Positions 7,302 through 15,623 of a stretch of DNA of 64,000 nt are shown one piece after another. Made by a program: the position numbers and the translations under genes. The first letter of the stretch is position 1. Every line of letters starts with the position of its first letter. The stretch is from assembly GCA_964353855.1 (NCBI GenBank), contig CAYGWX010000007.1, positions 1 to 64,000 of the forward strand, given 5' to 3'. This DNA comes from CAYGWX01 sp964353855 [NCBI: uncultured bacterium]. Lineage in GTDB: Bacteria; Edwardsbacteria; CAYGWX01. The notes under the pieces were generated by a model. It saw only the letters and a program-made list of their open reading frames with translations. It had not been told where the DNA came from and did not search any database.

Positions 7302-8372
7302 CTAAATCACGATCAGCTCTTTGGGGGTCCGGGTGAGGATTTCGGGCCTCCCGTTCCGGACCACCACCAGATCTTCGATTCGGATGCCTCCCCAGTTCGC
7401 CAGATAGATGCCGGGCTCCACCGTTACCACCATGCCGGTCTCTAGGCGGTCCTTGCTCTTGCTGTTCAGCCCGGGGGCCTCATGAACCTCCAGCCCGACG
7501 CCGTGCCCTAACCCGTGCCCGAAGGCCGGTCCAAGGCCCTTTTCCTCGATGATCTGGCGCGAAGCGCGATCCGTCTCCGCGGCATTGGCCCCGTGGGCCA
7601 CGGCGTGCACGCCGGCCCGCTGAGCCCGGAGCACGAGGTCGTACATTTCCCGCTGCTTCCGGCTCGCCCGGCCCACGGTCACGGTTCGGGTCATGTCCGA
7701 ACAATATTCCTTCCAGACGGCTCCCAGGTCGAAGACCACCAGGTCGCCGGAGCGGATCCTTCTCTCCCCGGGCCGGGCATGGGGCAGGGCGCCGTTCGGC
7801 CCGCTGGCCACGATGGTCTCGAAGGCTACGCGCTGGGCTCCCATCCGGCGCATACGGTGATCCAACTCGTTAGCCACTTCCTGCTCTTTCATCCCGGGTC
7901 GCAACAGCTGGCAAACCTCGGCGAAAGCCCGGTCTGCGATCCCCGCGGCCCGGCGCATACGCGTGATCTCCTCTTCGTCCTTGATCCGGCGCAACTTCTC
8001 GACCAGCCCGGCCTTGGGAAGCAGTTTTCTCCCGGCCAGGATCTTCCTGAGCTGGTGGAAGGCGGAGACCCGGAGGTCGTTGGACTCGAAGCCGATCCGC
8101 CGCATCCTCCGCAGGCCGCTCTCCTTGGCCGCCGCTTCCAGAAGGCTTCCCTTGACGATCCGCACCTGCGCTCCGCGGACCTCTTTCGCGCTCTGTTCCT
8201 TGTAGCGGAAGTCGCTGTAAAACTCACAGGTCTCGGACTTGACCACCAGGAGCCCGTTGCTCCCGGTGTAGCCCACGAGGTAGCAGATGTTCTTCAGGTT
8301 GGTGACCAGGAAAGCCCCGAGACCTTCCTTGGCCAGGAAGGTCCTAAGTCTATTGATTCGGGTAGAATTCAC
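7302..8372 (-). CDS. pepP: Xaa-Pro aminopeptidase, M24 family
   Basis: A metallopeptidase that removes N-terminal residues before proline, typically encoded next to efp. The creatinase N domain covers about 1-125 (NICYLVGYTGSNGLL near 28-42) and the pita-bread domain the rest. Metal ligands are visible in VVFDLGAVWKEYCSDMTRT (two Asp), AFGHGLGHGVGL (His), TVEPGIYL (Glu) and GGIRIEDLVVV (Glu). I place the start at GTG 8372, giving 356 residues with an N-terminus of typical length. A TTG at 8393 would add seven residues but has no ribosome site. The gene follows the TPR gene closely and precedes efp by 9 bp. Confidence 0.92.
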   Translation of the reverse strand: MNSTRINRLRTFLAKEGLGAFLVTNLKNICYLVGYTGSNGLLVVKSETCEFYSDFRYKEQSAKEVRGAQVRIVKGSLLEAAAKESGLRRMRRIGFESNDLRVSAFHQLRKILAGRKLLPKAGLVEKLRRIKDEEEITRMRRAAGIADRAFAEVCQLLRPGMKEQEVANELDHRMRRMGAQRVAFETIVASGPNGALPHARPGERRIRSGDLVVFDLGAVWKEYCSDMTRTVTVGRASRKQREMYDLVLRAQRAGVHAVAHGANAAETDRASRQIIEEKGLGPAFGHGLGHGVGLEVHEAPGLNSKSKDRLETGMVVTVEPGIYLANWGGIRIEDLVVVRNGRPEILTRTPKELIVI

Positions 8373-8397
8373 AAGGAGCTTTCTCTTTATCAAGCTG

Positions 8398-10071
8398 TTA
8401 GATTCCCGGCTTGGGTTTTTTTAAAGAATCCAGCCATCCCTGGAAGCTTTTGATCTCACCTTTACGTTCCGGTCCTTCCGGCTTCGGACCTGCCTCAGGA
8501 TGGAACAGCGGGGTGCCGGGTTGGGGCGCGCTCTCTGCCTCAACCGGTCCGGGTTTCTCAGCCTGAGAAGGGGGTGTTGCTTTCTCTTCGGCTTTCTCTT
8601 CGGCTTTCTCTTCGGCTTTCTCTTCGGCTTTCTCTTCGGCTTTCGGCTCAGGCCTTTGCTCTTCGGCTTCGGCAGGCTGGATGACCGGCTCTTCCTTCCT
8701 GGACTCCTCCCTGGAAGCTTCCCATGAAGGTTCAGCAGCCTCGGCAGGAACGGCTTCCGCAGAGGCTTCTGGCTCTGCCGCCTCCTCCCAGTAAGTCCTC
8801 TTTCTCAGCTCACGGACTTTGGCCTGGAGCGCCAGGTTCTCCGGGCTCTCTGCGAGGACCTGCTCGTAAAGCTCCAAGGCCTTGTCATAGAACCCCTGCT
8901 GCTCATAGAGCTCGGCCAGAGTGGCTGTGGCCCCCATCCCCTTGGCTTTGGCCGGCACTGGGGTCTCCTTGACCTCCATCACGGGGTGAATCTCCGCAGG
9001 TCTCTGTTCGATCATCGGCGGGGCTTCCGGAGGGGAGATCGCCGGAGCTGCCAGGCTTTTGTCTTCCAGCAGGCTCTGGACGATGTCGGCCACCTCTTCC
9101 CCCTTTAAAGGGGCCGCAGAAGGGAGTTCCTCGGCTGGTATCGAAAGAGCTTCCGCCTCAGGTTGGAGAGCGGGTTCGGAAGGTGGGATCCCGGAAATCG
9201 CTTCGGCCTCTGCCGGGGCTGGAGCCGGAGCTTCTGTCTCCGATGGAGGAGCCGGTGCCTCCAGCACCGCGGAGGGCGTTTTCGGTTCAACCCTATGTTC
9301 ATCGAACATCTGATCCACGATATTCGCAACTTCCTCGCCGCTCAGCGGACCCTTTCGCTCGATCCTCCCGCCGACAACCTCGAACGTGGGTTTCGGCTCG
9401 ATCGCGGCCGATGGGGGAGGCACCACCCTTGCAGGTTCCGATGGAATGATCGGTCCTTCGACTTTGGCCGCAGAAGGCTCTTGGATCGGTACCGCTGGGA
9501 TGGCAAACGATTCGGGGGTGACCGGTTGCAGGATCAGAGACTCGGGCTCTGTGGAAACGGCCGGCTCCGGAACGGAGGTCTCAGGGACGGGCTCTGGAGG
9601 AACAGCAACCACTGGGAGCTCAGGAGTCCGAGGGGACGGCTCCTGAGCTTCCGGAGGGGGGAGGAGTTGAGCCAATCTCTCGGCCACCTCCGCATTCAGC
9701 GGGTCGATGTCCAGAACCTGCCGGTACCGCCGGATGGCCTCCTCCTTGGCTCCCTGGGAGAAGTGCACATCGGCCAGGAGTTTCAGGGCTGCGAAGTTGT
9801 GCGGATCCAGACTCGCCACGCGTTCGAATTCCTCCCGGGCCAGTGAATAGATACGCCTCTCCAGATAGCACCGCCCTAATACGAGATGAGCCGCCCCGTA
9901 GTTGGGGTGGATCTCCAGCCCCTTCTTGGCGATCTCGATGGCCTCGTCGATCATGTTGCTCTTGCGGTAGGCGTCGGCCAGCTGGGCGAAGACCTTGGAC
10001 TTCGGGTCCGTTTCCAGCTTCTGGGAAAGCGTCTCGATCTCGGGCCGAAGCTTGATTTCTCCCTCAGGCAT
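8398..10071 (-). CDS. TPR-repeat protein with long Pro/Ala/Glu-rich linker
   Basis: The protein has 557 residues from the ATG at 10071, which is preceded by AGGAGG; an upstream in-frame start at 10098 is less likely. The N-terminal 130 residues hold about three TPRs (for example VFAQLADAYRKSNMIDEAIEIAKKGLEIHPNYG, in two parts). The centre is about 250 low-complexity residues rich in Pro, Glu, Ala and Ser, with two copies of a short element, LSGEEVANIVDQMFDE and LKGEEVADIVQSLLED. A further TPR lies near 390-425. The C-terminal part contains five AEEK tetrapeptides. No signal peptide is seen, so it is probably a cytoplasmic scaffold. It is the first gene of the eight-gene operon. Confidence 0.85.
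   Translation of the reverse strand: MPEGEIKLRPEIETLSQKLETDPKSKVFAQLADAYRKSNMIDEAIEIAKKGLEIHPNYGAAHLVLGRCYLERRIYSLAREEFERVASLDPHNFAALKLLADVHFSQGAKEEAIRRYRQVLDIDPLNAEVAERLAQLLPPPEAQEPSPRTPELPVVAVPPEPVPETSVPEPAVSTEPESLILQPVTPESFAIPAVPIQEPSAAKVEGPIIPSEPARVVPPPSAAIEPKPTFEVVGGRIERKGPLSGEEVANIVDQMFDEHRVEPKTPSAVLEAPAPPSETEAPAPAPAEAEAISGIPPSEPALQPEAEALSIPAEELPSAAPLKGEEVADIVQSLLEDKSLAAPAISPPEAPPMIEQRPAEIHPVMEVKETPVPAKAKGMGATATLAELYEQQGFYDKALELYEQVLAESPENLALQAKVRELRKRTYWEEAAEPEASAEAVPAEAAEPSWEASREESRKEEPVIQPAEAEEQRPEPKAEEKAEEKAEEKAEEKAEEKATPPSQAEKPGPVEAESAPQPGTPLFHPEAGPKPEGPERKGEIKSFQGWLDSLKKPKPGI
8581..8640. repeat. Five 12-bp tandem repeats inside the TPR gene
   Basis: Five identical or nearly identical copies of TTTCTCTTCGGC lie at 8581-8640. 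On the coding strand they encode the tetrapeptide AEEK repeated in frame. Copy number can change by slippage without a frameshift. Confidence 0.9.
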
Positions 10072-10118
10072 AATGCCTCCTATGTATCCAGGGCTCAAGT
10101 CTCATGTCTAAACTAACT

Positions 10119-10147
10119 ATTATACCGAACTGAGATGGCAAAGTCAA
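10119..10147 (-). promoter_or_regulatory. Promoter of the TPR-pepP-efp-accB-pilT-accC-DUF2273-comB operon
   Basis: The minus strand carries TTGACT (10142-10147), a 17-bp spacer and a perfect TATAAT (10119-10124), about 48 bp upstream of the TPR gene start. The following genes are closely spaced or overlap down to 2790, with no other terminator or strong promoter seen. Confidence 0.82.
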
Positions 10148-10161
10148 GCATTTTAAAGACT

Positions 10162-12792
10162 TTATTCCTCCAGCATCGCCCGGTGGGCCAAAAGCCGATC
10201 GCGCTTCTCACGCAGATCATCCCGCTTTTTCGCCTCCCTCGCGATGATCTCCGCGGGAGCCTTCTCACGGAAGTCAAGGTCGGAGAGCTTGCGATCGGCC
10301 TGGGCCAGGAGCCGTTCCAGGGCGTTCGCCTCCTTGTCCAGCCGGGCCTTTTCGGCCACCAGATCGAGCAGGCCTTCGAGAGGAACGTAAACCTCGCACT
10401 CCCGGATCACGGCCGTGGCCGAATGCTTGGGCTTGGAAAGGCCTTGGCCGATGGTTAGGGCTTCGATCTTAGCCAGGAGCCGGATCGTCCTTTCCTGCTC
10501 CCGCAAGGCCCGTTCCCATGGCCCGGCGTTGACCTTGATGAGGCAATCCACCTTCTGAGGTGGCGCGATCCCCATCTCGGCCCGGATGTTCCTCACCCCG
10601 GTGATGATCTCCTGGAGCAGGGCCATCTCCTGCTCGGCGGTTTCGTCCCTTTGTCCCAGCTCGCTTTTGGGGTAAGGCGAGATCATGATGCTCTCCCCTC
10701 TATGCGGCACCTGCTGCCAGATCTCCTCGGTGAGGAAGGGCATGAAGGGATGGAGCATTCTGAGGATGCCCTCCAGGACCGCAAGCAGTACGCCCAGGAC
10801 GGTCTCCCGGCCTTCTTCGGCCAGCCGGGGCTTGGCCATCTCGATGTACCAGTCGCAGTAGTCGTGCCACACGAACTCGTACAGGGCCTTGGCCACGTCG
10901 TTGAACTTGTACCCCTCCAGGTCCTCGCGCACCTCGCCCACGGTCTGGTGGAACCGGGAGAGCAGCCAGCGGTCCTCGAGCCTCAGGTCCTGGACCCGCG
11001 CCGCGGGCAGAGGCCCCTGGGCCCCGGGCTGCATCAGCACGAACCTCGCCGCGTTCCACAGCTTGTTGGCGAAGTTCCGCCCCATCTCCGTCATCCGGGG
11101 GGCGAACAGGATGTCCTGCCCGATCGGGGCCAGGGAGATGATCGTGAACCGCACCGCATCCGTCCCGTACTGCTCGAAGAGGTCCAGGGGGTCCGGGGAG
11201 TTGCCCAGGGACTTGGACATCCTCCGGCCCTTCTCGTCCCGGATCGTGGAGTGGTAGTAGACCGAGCTGAAGGGTTTCTTTCCTCTGAACTCGTACCCGG
11301 CCATGATCATCCTCGCGATCCAGAGGAAGATGATGTCCGGGGCCGTGGAGATCATGTCCGTGGGATAGAAATACTCCAGGTCCGGGGTCTCCTTGGGCCA
11401 GCCCAGGGTGGAGAACGGCCAGAGCCAGGAGGAGAACCAGGTGTCCAGCACGTCCTCGTCCTGATGGATCGGGCCTCCCCCGCACTTCGGGCAGGCCTTG
11501 GGGGTTTCCTTGCGGACGATGACTTCCGAACAGGAGTCGCAAATGTAGATCGGGATGCGGTGGCCCCACCACAGCTGCCGGGAGATGCACCAGGGCTGGA
11601 TGTTCTCCATCCAGTGCTGATAGACCTTGGTCCAGCGCTCGGGGTAGAATTTGATCTCGCCTGCGAGAACGGCCTGGAGCGCGGGCTGGGCCAGGGTCCT
11701 CATGTCCACGAACCACTGCTCCGAGAGGTAGGGCTCGATCACGGTCTCGCAGCGCTCGCACTGCCCCACGGCGTGGTGGTAGGGCTCGGTTTTCTCCAGC
11801 AGCCCTTTGGCCTCCAGGTCCGCGATGATCTTCCTCTGGCACTCCTCGCGGGTGAGCCCCTGGTAGGGGCCACCCAGCTCGTTGATCGTGGCGTCCGGGG
11901 CCAGGATGTTTAACGACGGAAGCCTGTGCCGCTGCCCGATGTCGAAGTCCGCAGGGTCGTGGGCCGGGGTGATCTTCAGGGCCCCGGTGCCGAACTCCTT
12001 GTCCACATAGGGGTCCCCGATAACCGGGAGCTCCCGGTCCAGGACCGGGAGCAGGACCATTTTCCCGATTTTCTCTTTGTAACGCTCGTCCTCGGGATGG
12101 ACGGCCAGGGCCACGTCTCCCAGGATGGTTTCGGGACGGGTGGTGGCCACGGTCAGAAAGCCCTCGCCCTCTTTGAAGGGGTAGCGGACGTAGTAGAGCT
12201 TGGCGTCCTTCTCCATGTGCTCCACCTGCTCGTCCGAGATCGCGGTCCGGCACCTCGGGCACCAGTTCACGATCCGCTTTCCCCGGTACACCAGGCCCTT
12301 CTCGTAGAGCCGGACGAAGACCTCCAGCACGGCCTCGGAGAGCCCGGGGTCCATGGTGAACCTCTCCCGGGCCCAGTCGCAGGAGCACCCCAGGCGCTTC
12401 AGCTGCTTGAGGATGATCCCACCGTACTGCTCCTTCCACTCCCAGACCCGTTGGACGAAGGCCTCCCGGCCCAGGTCCTGCCGGGTCTTCCCCTCCCTGG
12501 CGAGCTCCTTTTCGACCACCACCTGGGTGGCGATCCCGGCATGGTCCATCCCGGGCAGCCACAGGGTCTCGAAGCCCTCCATCCGCTTAAACCGGACCAG
12601 GATGTCCTGGATGGTGTTGTTCAGGACGTGCCCCACGGTCAGGATCCCGGTCACGTTCGGGGGAGGGATGACGATACAGTAGGGCTGCTTTTGGGGGTTG
12701 GGCCTGGCCTTGAAATAGCCCTTCTCCTCCCAGAAGGAGTACCACTTCTCCTCCACCGCCTTGGGGTTATAGGCCTTGCTTAATTCGCTCAA
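10162..12792 (-). CDS. valS: Valyl-tRNA synthetase
   Basis: This class I synthetase charges tRNA-Val and edits misacylated threonine. Family landmarks are AYNPKAVEEKWYSFWEE at the N-terminus, PPNVTGILTVGHVLNNT (the HIGH region, here TVGH instead of HMGH), WCPRCRTAISDEQVE, the CP1 editing region TTRPETILGD, a second zinc-type CDSC...CPKC pair near the centre, RRMSKSLGN (KMSKS loop) and a C-terminal coiled coil rich in Lys/Glu/Leu. The frame is open up to a TTG at 12858, but a likely promoter overlaps that stretch and family homology begins at LSKAYNP. I therefore place the start at TTG 12792 (876 residues). It ends about 90 bp upstream of the start of the TPR-led operon. Confidence 0.93.
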   Translation of the reverse strand: MSELSKAYNPKAVEEKWYSFWEEKGYFKARPNPQKQPYCIVIPPPNVTGILTVGHVLNNTIQDILVRFKRMEGFETLWLPGMDHAGIATQVVVEKELAREGKTRQDLGREAFVQRVWEWKEQYGGIILKQLKRLGCSCDWARERFTMDPGLSEAVLEVFVRLYEKGLVYRGKRIVNWCPRCRTAISDEQVEHMEKDAKLYYVRYPFKEGEGFLTVATTRPETILGDVALAVHPEDERYKEKIGKMVLLPVLDRELPVIGDPYVDKEFGTGALKITPAHDPADFDIGQRHRLPSLNILAPDATINELGGPYQGLTREECQRKIIADLEAKGLLEKTEPYHHAVGQCERCETVIEPYLSEQWFVDMRTLAQPALQAVLAGEIKFYPERWTKVYQHWMENIQPWCISRQLWWGHRIPIYICDSCSEVIVRKETPKACPKCGGGPIHQDEDVLDTWFSSWLWPFSTLGWPKETPDLEYFYPTDMISTAPDIIFLWIARMIMAGYEFRGKKPFSSVYYHSTIRDEKGRRMSKSLGNSPDPLDLFEQYGTDAVRFTIISLAPIGQDILFAPRMTEMGRNFANKLWNAARFVLMQPGAQGPLPAARVQDLRLEDRWLLSRFHQTVGEVREDLEGYKFNDVAKALYEFVWHDYCDWYIEMAKPRLAEEGRETVLGVLLAVLEGILRMLHPFMPFLTEEIWQQVPHRGESIMISPYPKSELGQRDETAEQEMALLQEIITGVRNIRAEMGIAPPQKVDCLIKVNAGPWERALREQERTIRLLAKIEALTIGQGLSKPKHSATAVIRECEVYVPLEGLLDLVAEKARLDKEANALERLLAQADRKLSDLDFREKAPAEIIAREAKKRDDLREKRDRLLAHRAMLEE

Positions 12793-12841
12793 AAGCTTGG
12801 GGTGTTTTTGATGGTTTTTCGCCAATAGAAATAAGACTGTA

Positions 12842-12871
12842 AGTCTATCATATTTCAAGCTTCTAAGTCAA
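12842..12871 (-). promoter_or_regulatory. Probable valS promoter
   Basis: The minus strand reads TTGACT (12866-12871), an 18-bp spacer and TAGACT (12842-12847). The predicted start near 12835 lies inside the longest open frame, which argues for a shorter ValS N-terminus. Confidence 0.5.
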
Positions 12872-12883
12872 TCCCCACTAATA

Positions 12884-12917
12884 GGGGAGGACGAGGCCAT
12901 AAGGCCTCGTCCTCCCC
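12884..12917 (-). terminator. Terminator of the toxin-antitoxin transcript
   Basis: A long inverted repeat, GGGGAGGACGAGGCC on one arm with GGCCTCGTCCTCCCC on the other, lies just after the toxin stop codon. The following T-tract is weak, but the stem is very stable. Confidence 0.7.
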
Positions 12918-12941
12918 TTGGTTCACGTAGCCCCTTGTAGA

Positions 12942-13373
12942 TTAGCTAACTGGTCGCTCAACCCCTCCCACATTAGCCAGTAACACGGTTAGGATATTCT
13001 TCATGGTTTCTTTGTCTAAAATGGTCTCTGATCTAAATGGCGCTAAATCTATCTTTAGGACTGGCTGTACCATACCCAATTTTACTAAAGAAGGAAACCT
13101 CATCCCACTCGGAAGCTCGTATTCAGTCGTTGCTTTCGCGCGTTTCTTGGTTCCCAACGGGGCAATTAAAACAGAAAGGCGGCTGATGTCATCGCAATCC
13201 TCTTGGGTTTGAAGGACGAGGACGTAGCGGCGTTCGTGAGGGGTTTTACGTGCCCCCGGCAGACGGTCTTCGGGGAAGATGATCAGGTTATCTGGGACTG
13301 GGTAAATACCGCCCCATTTGATTTTCTGGGGCGGTACGATCCCGACGTCGGTGAGGACTTCTTTGAAACTCAA
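12942..13373 (-). CDS. Probable MazF/PemK-type toxin
   Basis: The 143-residue protein keeps the MazF/PemK outline: a first strand with WGGIYPVP near residue 20, then ERRYVLVLQTQEDCDDISRLSVLIAPLGT near 47-75, and an MRFPSLVKLGMVQPVLKIDL region near 90-110 corresponding to the S-x-V...Q-x-x-x-I/V-D part of the fold. Family members are mostly ribosome-independent mRNA interferases. It is divergent, so the call rests on the motif order and on its partner. The TTG start at 13373 overlaps the stop of the upstream antitoxin gene (TTGA), meaning the two are translated together. It lies between valS and the DUF4065 gene. Confidence 0.7.
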   Translation of the reverse strand: MSFKEVLTDVGIVPPQKIKWGGIYPVPDNLIIFPEDRLPGARKTPHERRYVLVLQTQEDCDDISRLSVLIAPLGTKKRAKATTEYELPSGMRFPSLVKLGMVQPVLKIDLAPFRSETILDKETMKNILTVLLANVGGVERPVS

Positions 13374-14002
13374 CCCTCGGCTTCTCTAAGCTCTGCGGTT
13401 GTGGCCCGCTTCCGGAGCAAGGCCATGCTCTCGAACACCTCCTTTTCTTCCTTCATGCGCTCTTCGTCCGTCCCGGCCTGTTGGAAGGATAACCGCCTGG
13501 CCCTCTCTTGATACTCCCACAGGGGATCTTGACGGCAGAGGGAATCCAAGTTCATTTTCTTATTTTTCATTGTTTGTCCTCTTTCTTCCAGGCTTACCAC
13601 GACCCGCATGGGGGTGGTTTCGTAGGAAACTTTGACCAGGGTCATCCAGGAGTACTGGCTGTATTTTCTTAGGACAGCGTCAACCAGGGTCGAAGAGTAT
13701 TGGCTGAACCTTGGCTCGAACCGTGCCGTATCCAAGGGGGTGTGGGTGAAGCCTTTATCCTTGTTGCCGCTGACCTTGATTTCCCATCCGTCCATGGCTT
13801 TGATTTCATTGTCGAGTCCGAAAGCCAAGGGCCCTTTATCTGCCCTGACGTATGTGGCTCCGGTCAGGAGCTTCCCGGTGGTCTTAAAGTGTTCCCAGTC
13901 AACGAGATAGATGAGTTTGGCCAGGGCGACGCGTTTGATCCCTGGCTTTTTTCTGATGATGTGAAGGGCTATGTTTTGTAGGCCGCTAGGCTTGAACGAC
14001 AT
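13370..14002 (-). CDS. Panacea/SocA-like (DUF4065) antitoxin
   Basis: The 210-residue product starts with the Panacea-type helical domain: LQNIALHIIRKKPGIKRVALAKLIYLVDWEHF (in two parts, residues 8-40), GATYVRADKGPLAFGLDNEIKAM (about 48-70) and a C-terminal helical extension with many charged residues. DUF4065 (SocA-like, PanA) is a promiscuous antitoxin domain found next to many unrelated toxins. Here the partner is MazF/PemK-like. The gene is first in the pair and its 3' end overlaps the toxin start. No ribosome site precedes the ATG at 14002, and a consensus promoter ends six bases upstream of it, so the mRNA is probably leaderless. The last 65 residues may be the toxin-binding part. Confidence 0.75.
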   Translation of the reverse strand: MSFKPSGLQNIALHIIRKKPGIKRVALAKLIYLVDWEHFKTTGKLLTGATYVRADKGPLAFGLDNEIKAMDGWEIKVSGNKDKGFTHTPLDTARFEPRFSQYSSTLVDAVLRKYSQYSWMTLVKVSYETTPMRVVVSLEERGQTMKNKKMNLDSLCRQDPLWEYQERARRLSFQQAGTDEERMKEEKEVFESMALLRKRATTAELREAEG

Positions 14003-14008
14003 AGGATT

Positions 14009-14038
14009 ATTTTAATGCATTTGGGGATGCTTTGTCAA
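14009..14038 (-). promoter_or_regulatory. Promoter of the toxin-antitoxin pair, leaderless arrangement
   Basis: The minus strand has TTGACA (14033-14038), an 18-bp spacer and TAAAAT (14009-14014). Only six bases separate the -10 box from the ATG, so transcription should begin at or inside the start codon. Confidence 0.7.
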
Positions 14039-14145
14039 CCGATCCCGGGCGGGTTTTCTCATCTATTCCGTTTTGTCGTCATTTCCGCTTGCCCTCGGAC
14101 TTTCGGGGCGGAGCCTGGAATCCAGCGTCTTTAGCTCTTAGCCTC

Positions 14146-14559
14146 TTAACTTCCCTTTTTCCCTCTGCCTTCTGCTTGGGATGAACGGGCAGGGCGAAAG
14201 AGCCAGTTATCCACAGCCAAAGAAGCCACGCTGCCCATAAGGTACATCAGGATATCCATGAAGCTGAACGTATTCCCCGCGAGGATGGCGAAAAGGCTGC
14301 CCTTGGGGAGGTGGAGGGCGCGGGCCAAATGGAAGTATTGAGTGACCTCTACCGCACAGGCCAAAAGGAACACCCCGATGGCGAGAGGCAATGGTTTGAC
14401 CGTCCTGAGGGCCTGAACGAAGAAATAGACCAGGGCCACCACCAGGATGTCGCTGAGGCTGCCGCGGATGAACGGGATCCCGGCGAGCCGGGTGGCGATG
14501 AGGACCTCCAGGAGGAGGAGGGCCAAAGCGAGAGAAAGGTATTTGGTTCGAAGGGTCAT
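14146..14559 (-). CDS. DUF2809-like membrane protein
   Basis: The 137 residues from the ATG at 14559 (an upstream in-frame TTG at 14604 adds 15 polar residues) carry four hydrophobic segments. The pattern LRTKYLSLALALLLLEVLIA, FIRGSLSDILVVALVYFFV, CAVEVTQYFHL, then FSFMDILMYLMGS matches DUF2809: an R..GD/SD pair, an E-x-x-Q in the third helix and a D in the fourth. The function of the family is unknown. It is the last gene before the toxin-antitoxin pair and lies after a terminator, so it is probably transcribed alone. Confidence 0.75.
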   Translation of the reverse strand: MTLRTKYLSLALALLLLEVLIATRLAGIPFIRGSLSDILVVALVYFFVQALRTVKPLPLAIGVFLLACAVEVTQYFHLARALHLPKGSLFAILAGNTFSFMDILMYLMGSVASLAVDNWLFRPARSSQAEGRGKKGS

Positions 14560-14590
14560 GGAATCGGTTTGTATTATGCTACCACGCCTG

Positions 14591-14635
14591 GGGAGAAAAA
14601 TCAAGCAGGGCGGGGCCTTAAGGCCCCGTCCTGCT
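14591..14635 (-). terminator. Terminator downstream of the zinc-ribbon membrane protein gene
   Basis: The inverted repeat AGCAGGGCGGGGCC/GGCCCCGTCCTGCT (14604-14635) is followed on the minus strand by TTGATTTTTCT. Confidence 0.8.
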
Positions 14636-14747
14636 GTCTTTCCCCCTCCTGGATTATCTATACCGTTATTGCCAGTGGCAGTTGTCCCTTTTTCATGATA
14701 TTTGTAAACGTCTTATTCGCTATGATTGATTATTGGGTTTGCTGGCC

Positions 14748-15512
14748 CTAACGCTGGTGCAACCGCGTGCTCCTCCACATGGCTAAACCGGCTATTAGGA
14801 AAGCGATGCTGGCGATAATTTCAACTAACCAACCAAAGTTAGGACCCCAGGTGATAGACGACAAGCCGGTATTAAGGAAACCACTAAAATATCCAATGAA
14901 CCCTGAAATTTCGCTGAAGAAAAAATAACCTAAAAATTGGGTATGGTTAACACTATCCGGAAGGAAAAAGGCTGTATAAAGGGGTGGAGCAAGGCTCGTT
15001 AGGAAAGCCAGAATCCCAAGGAGGCCGGGTAGCATCGATTGTTTTATAGTCGACCCCGCCATCAAATGGCTGATGAGAGAAACGAGGCCAAACAATAAAA
15101 CAAAAAAAACGGCTAGTTTTACGATGTTGAAAACGCTACGAACCTTCGGCTCGAATTGATATCCATTATCTACGATGCTTCCAGATACTCCCCCAGAGGA
15201 ACCACCAATCCCGTAGTGTAAGTTGTCCGTAGCGTTCAAAGTCCCTTCCTGGGTAATGTTATTGTGGAACGTTATCGTCCACCATGGTACCGTAAGGCCG
15301 AAGATAGCTAAAGCCAAACCTACGATACACATCCAAACGCCTATCTGACCAGCCTTTGATTTCCTCCAGTAAGCTTGGTGCCCGATTATCCCCTCAACCT
15401 TTCGACTTAAAGAAGTCTCAGGTTTTTCCGCTATTGGAAACCCACATTGGGTGCAAGACGGTGCTTTATCTGAAACCTCTTTTCCGCATTCAGGGCACTT
15501 AATCAGCGCCAT
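14748..15512 (-). CDS. Zinc-ribbon multi-pass membrane protein
   Basis: The 254-residue protein opens with a CPECGKEVSDKAPSCTQCG zinc ribbon (Cys 6, 9, 20, 23), as in many bacterial zinc-ribbon domain proteins. About five hydrophobic segments follow, near residues 55-80, 130-150, 158-185, 190-205 and 225-245. The stretch between the first two segments (about 80-125) is Asn/Gly/Ser-rich and probably outside the membrane. Start ATG 15512 follows GGAGGATGGC. The sequence is markedly AT-richer than the housekeeping genes and belongs to a low-GC run of genes from 14.7 to 19.6 kb. No specific function is recognised. Confidence 0.75.
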   Translation of the reverse strand: MALIKCPECGKEVSDKAPSCTQCGFPIAEKPETSLSRKVEGIIGHQAYWRKSKAGQIGVWMCIVGLALAIFGLTVPWWTITFHNNITQEGTLNATDNLHYGIGGSSGGVSGSIVDNGYQFEPKVRSVFNIVKLAVFFVLLFGLVSLISHLMAGSTIKQSMLPGLLGILAFLTSLAPPLYTAFFLPDSVNHTQFLGYFFFSEISGFIGYFSGFLNTGLSSITWGPNFGWLVEIIASIAFLIAGLAMWRSTRLHQR

Positions 15513-15623
15513 GCCATCCTCCGTAGGTTTGAAGGTTATTCCGCATTAATCTAAATATATAATATTTATCCTTATGCTAACACGCGTTATTTTGTCCCTT
15601 TCGTTTCGATAGAATCCTTCATA

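Noticed and set aside
14041-14120. Possible relic of a dispersed repeat (text resembling CATTTCCGC ... GGAATCCAGCG)
   Set aside because: Resembles common environmental repeat ends, but the inverted arms are too imperfect and no second copy is seen in the window.
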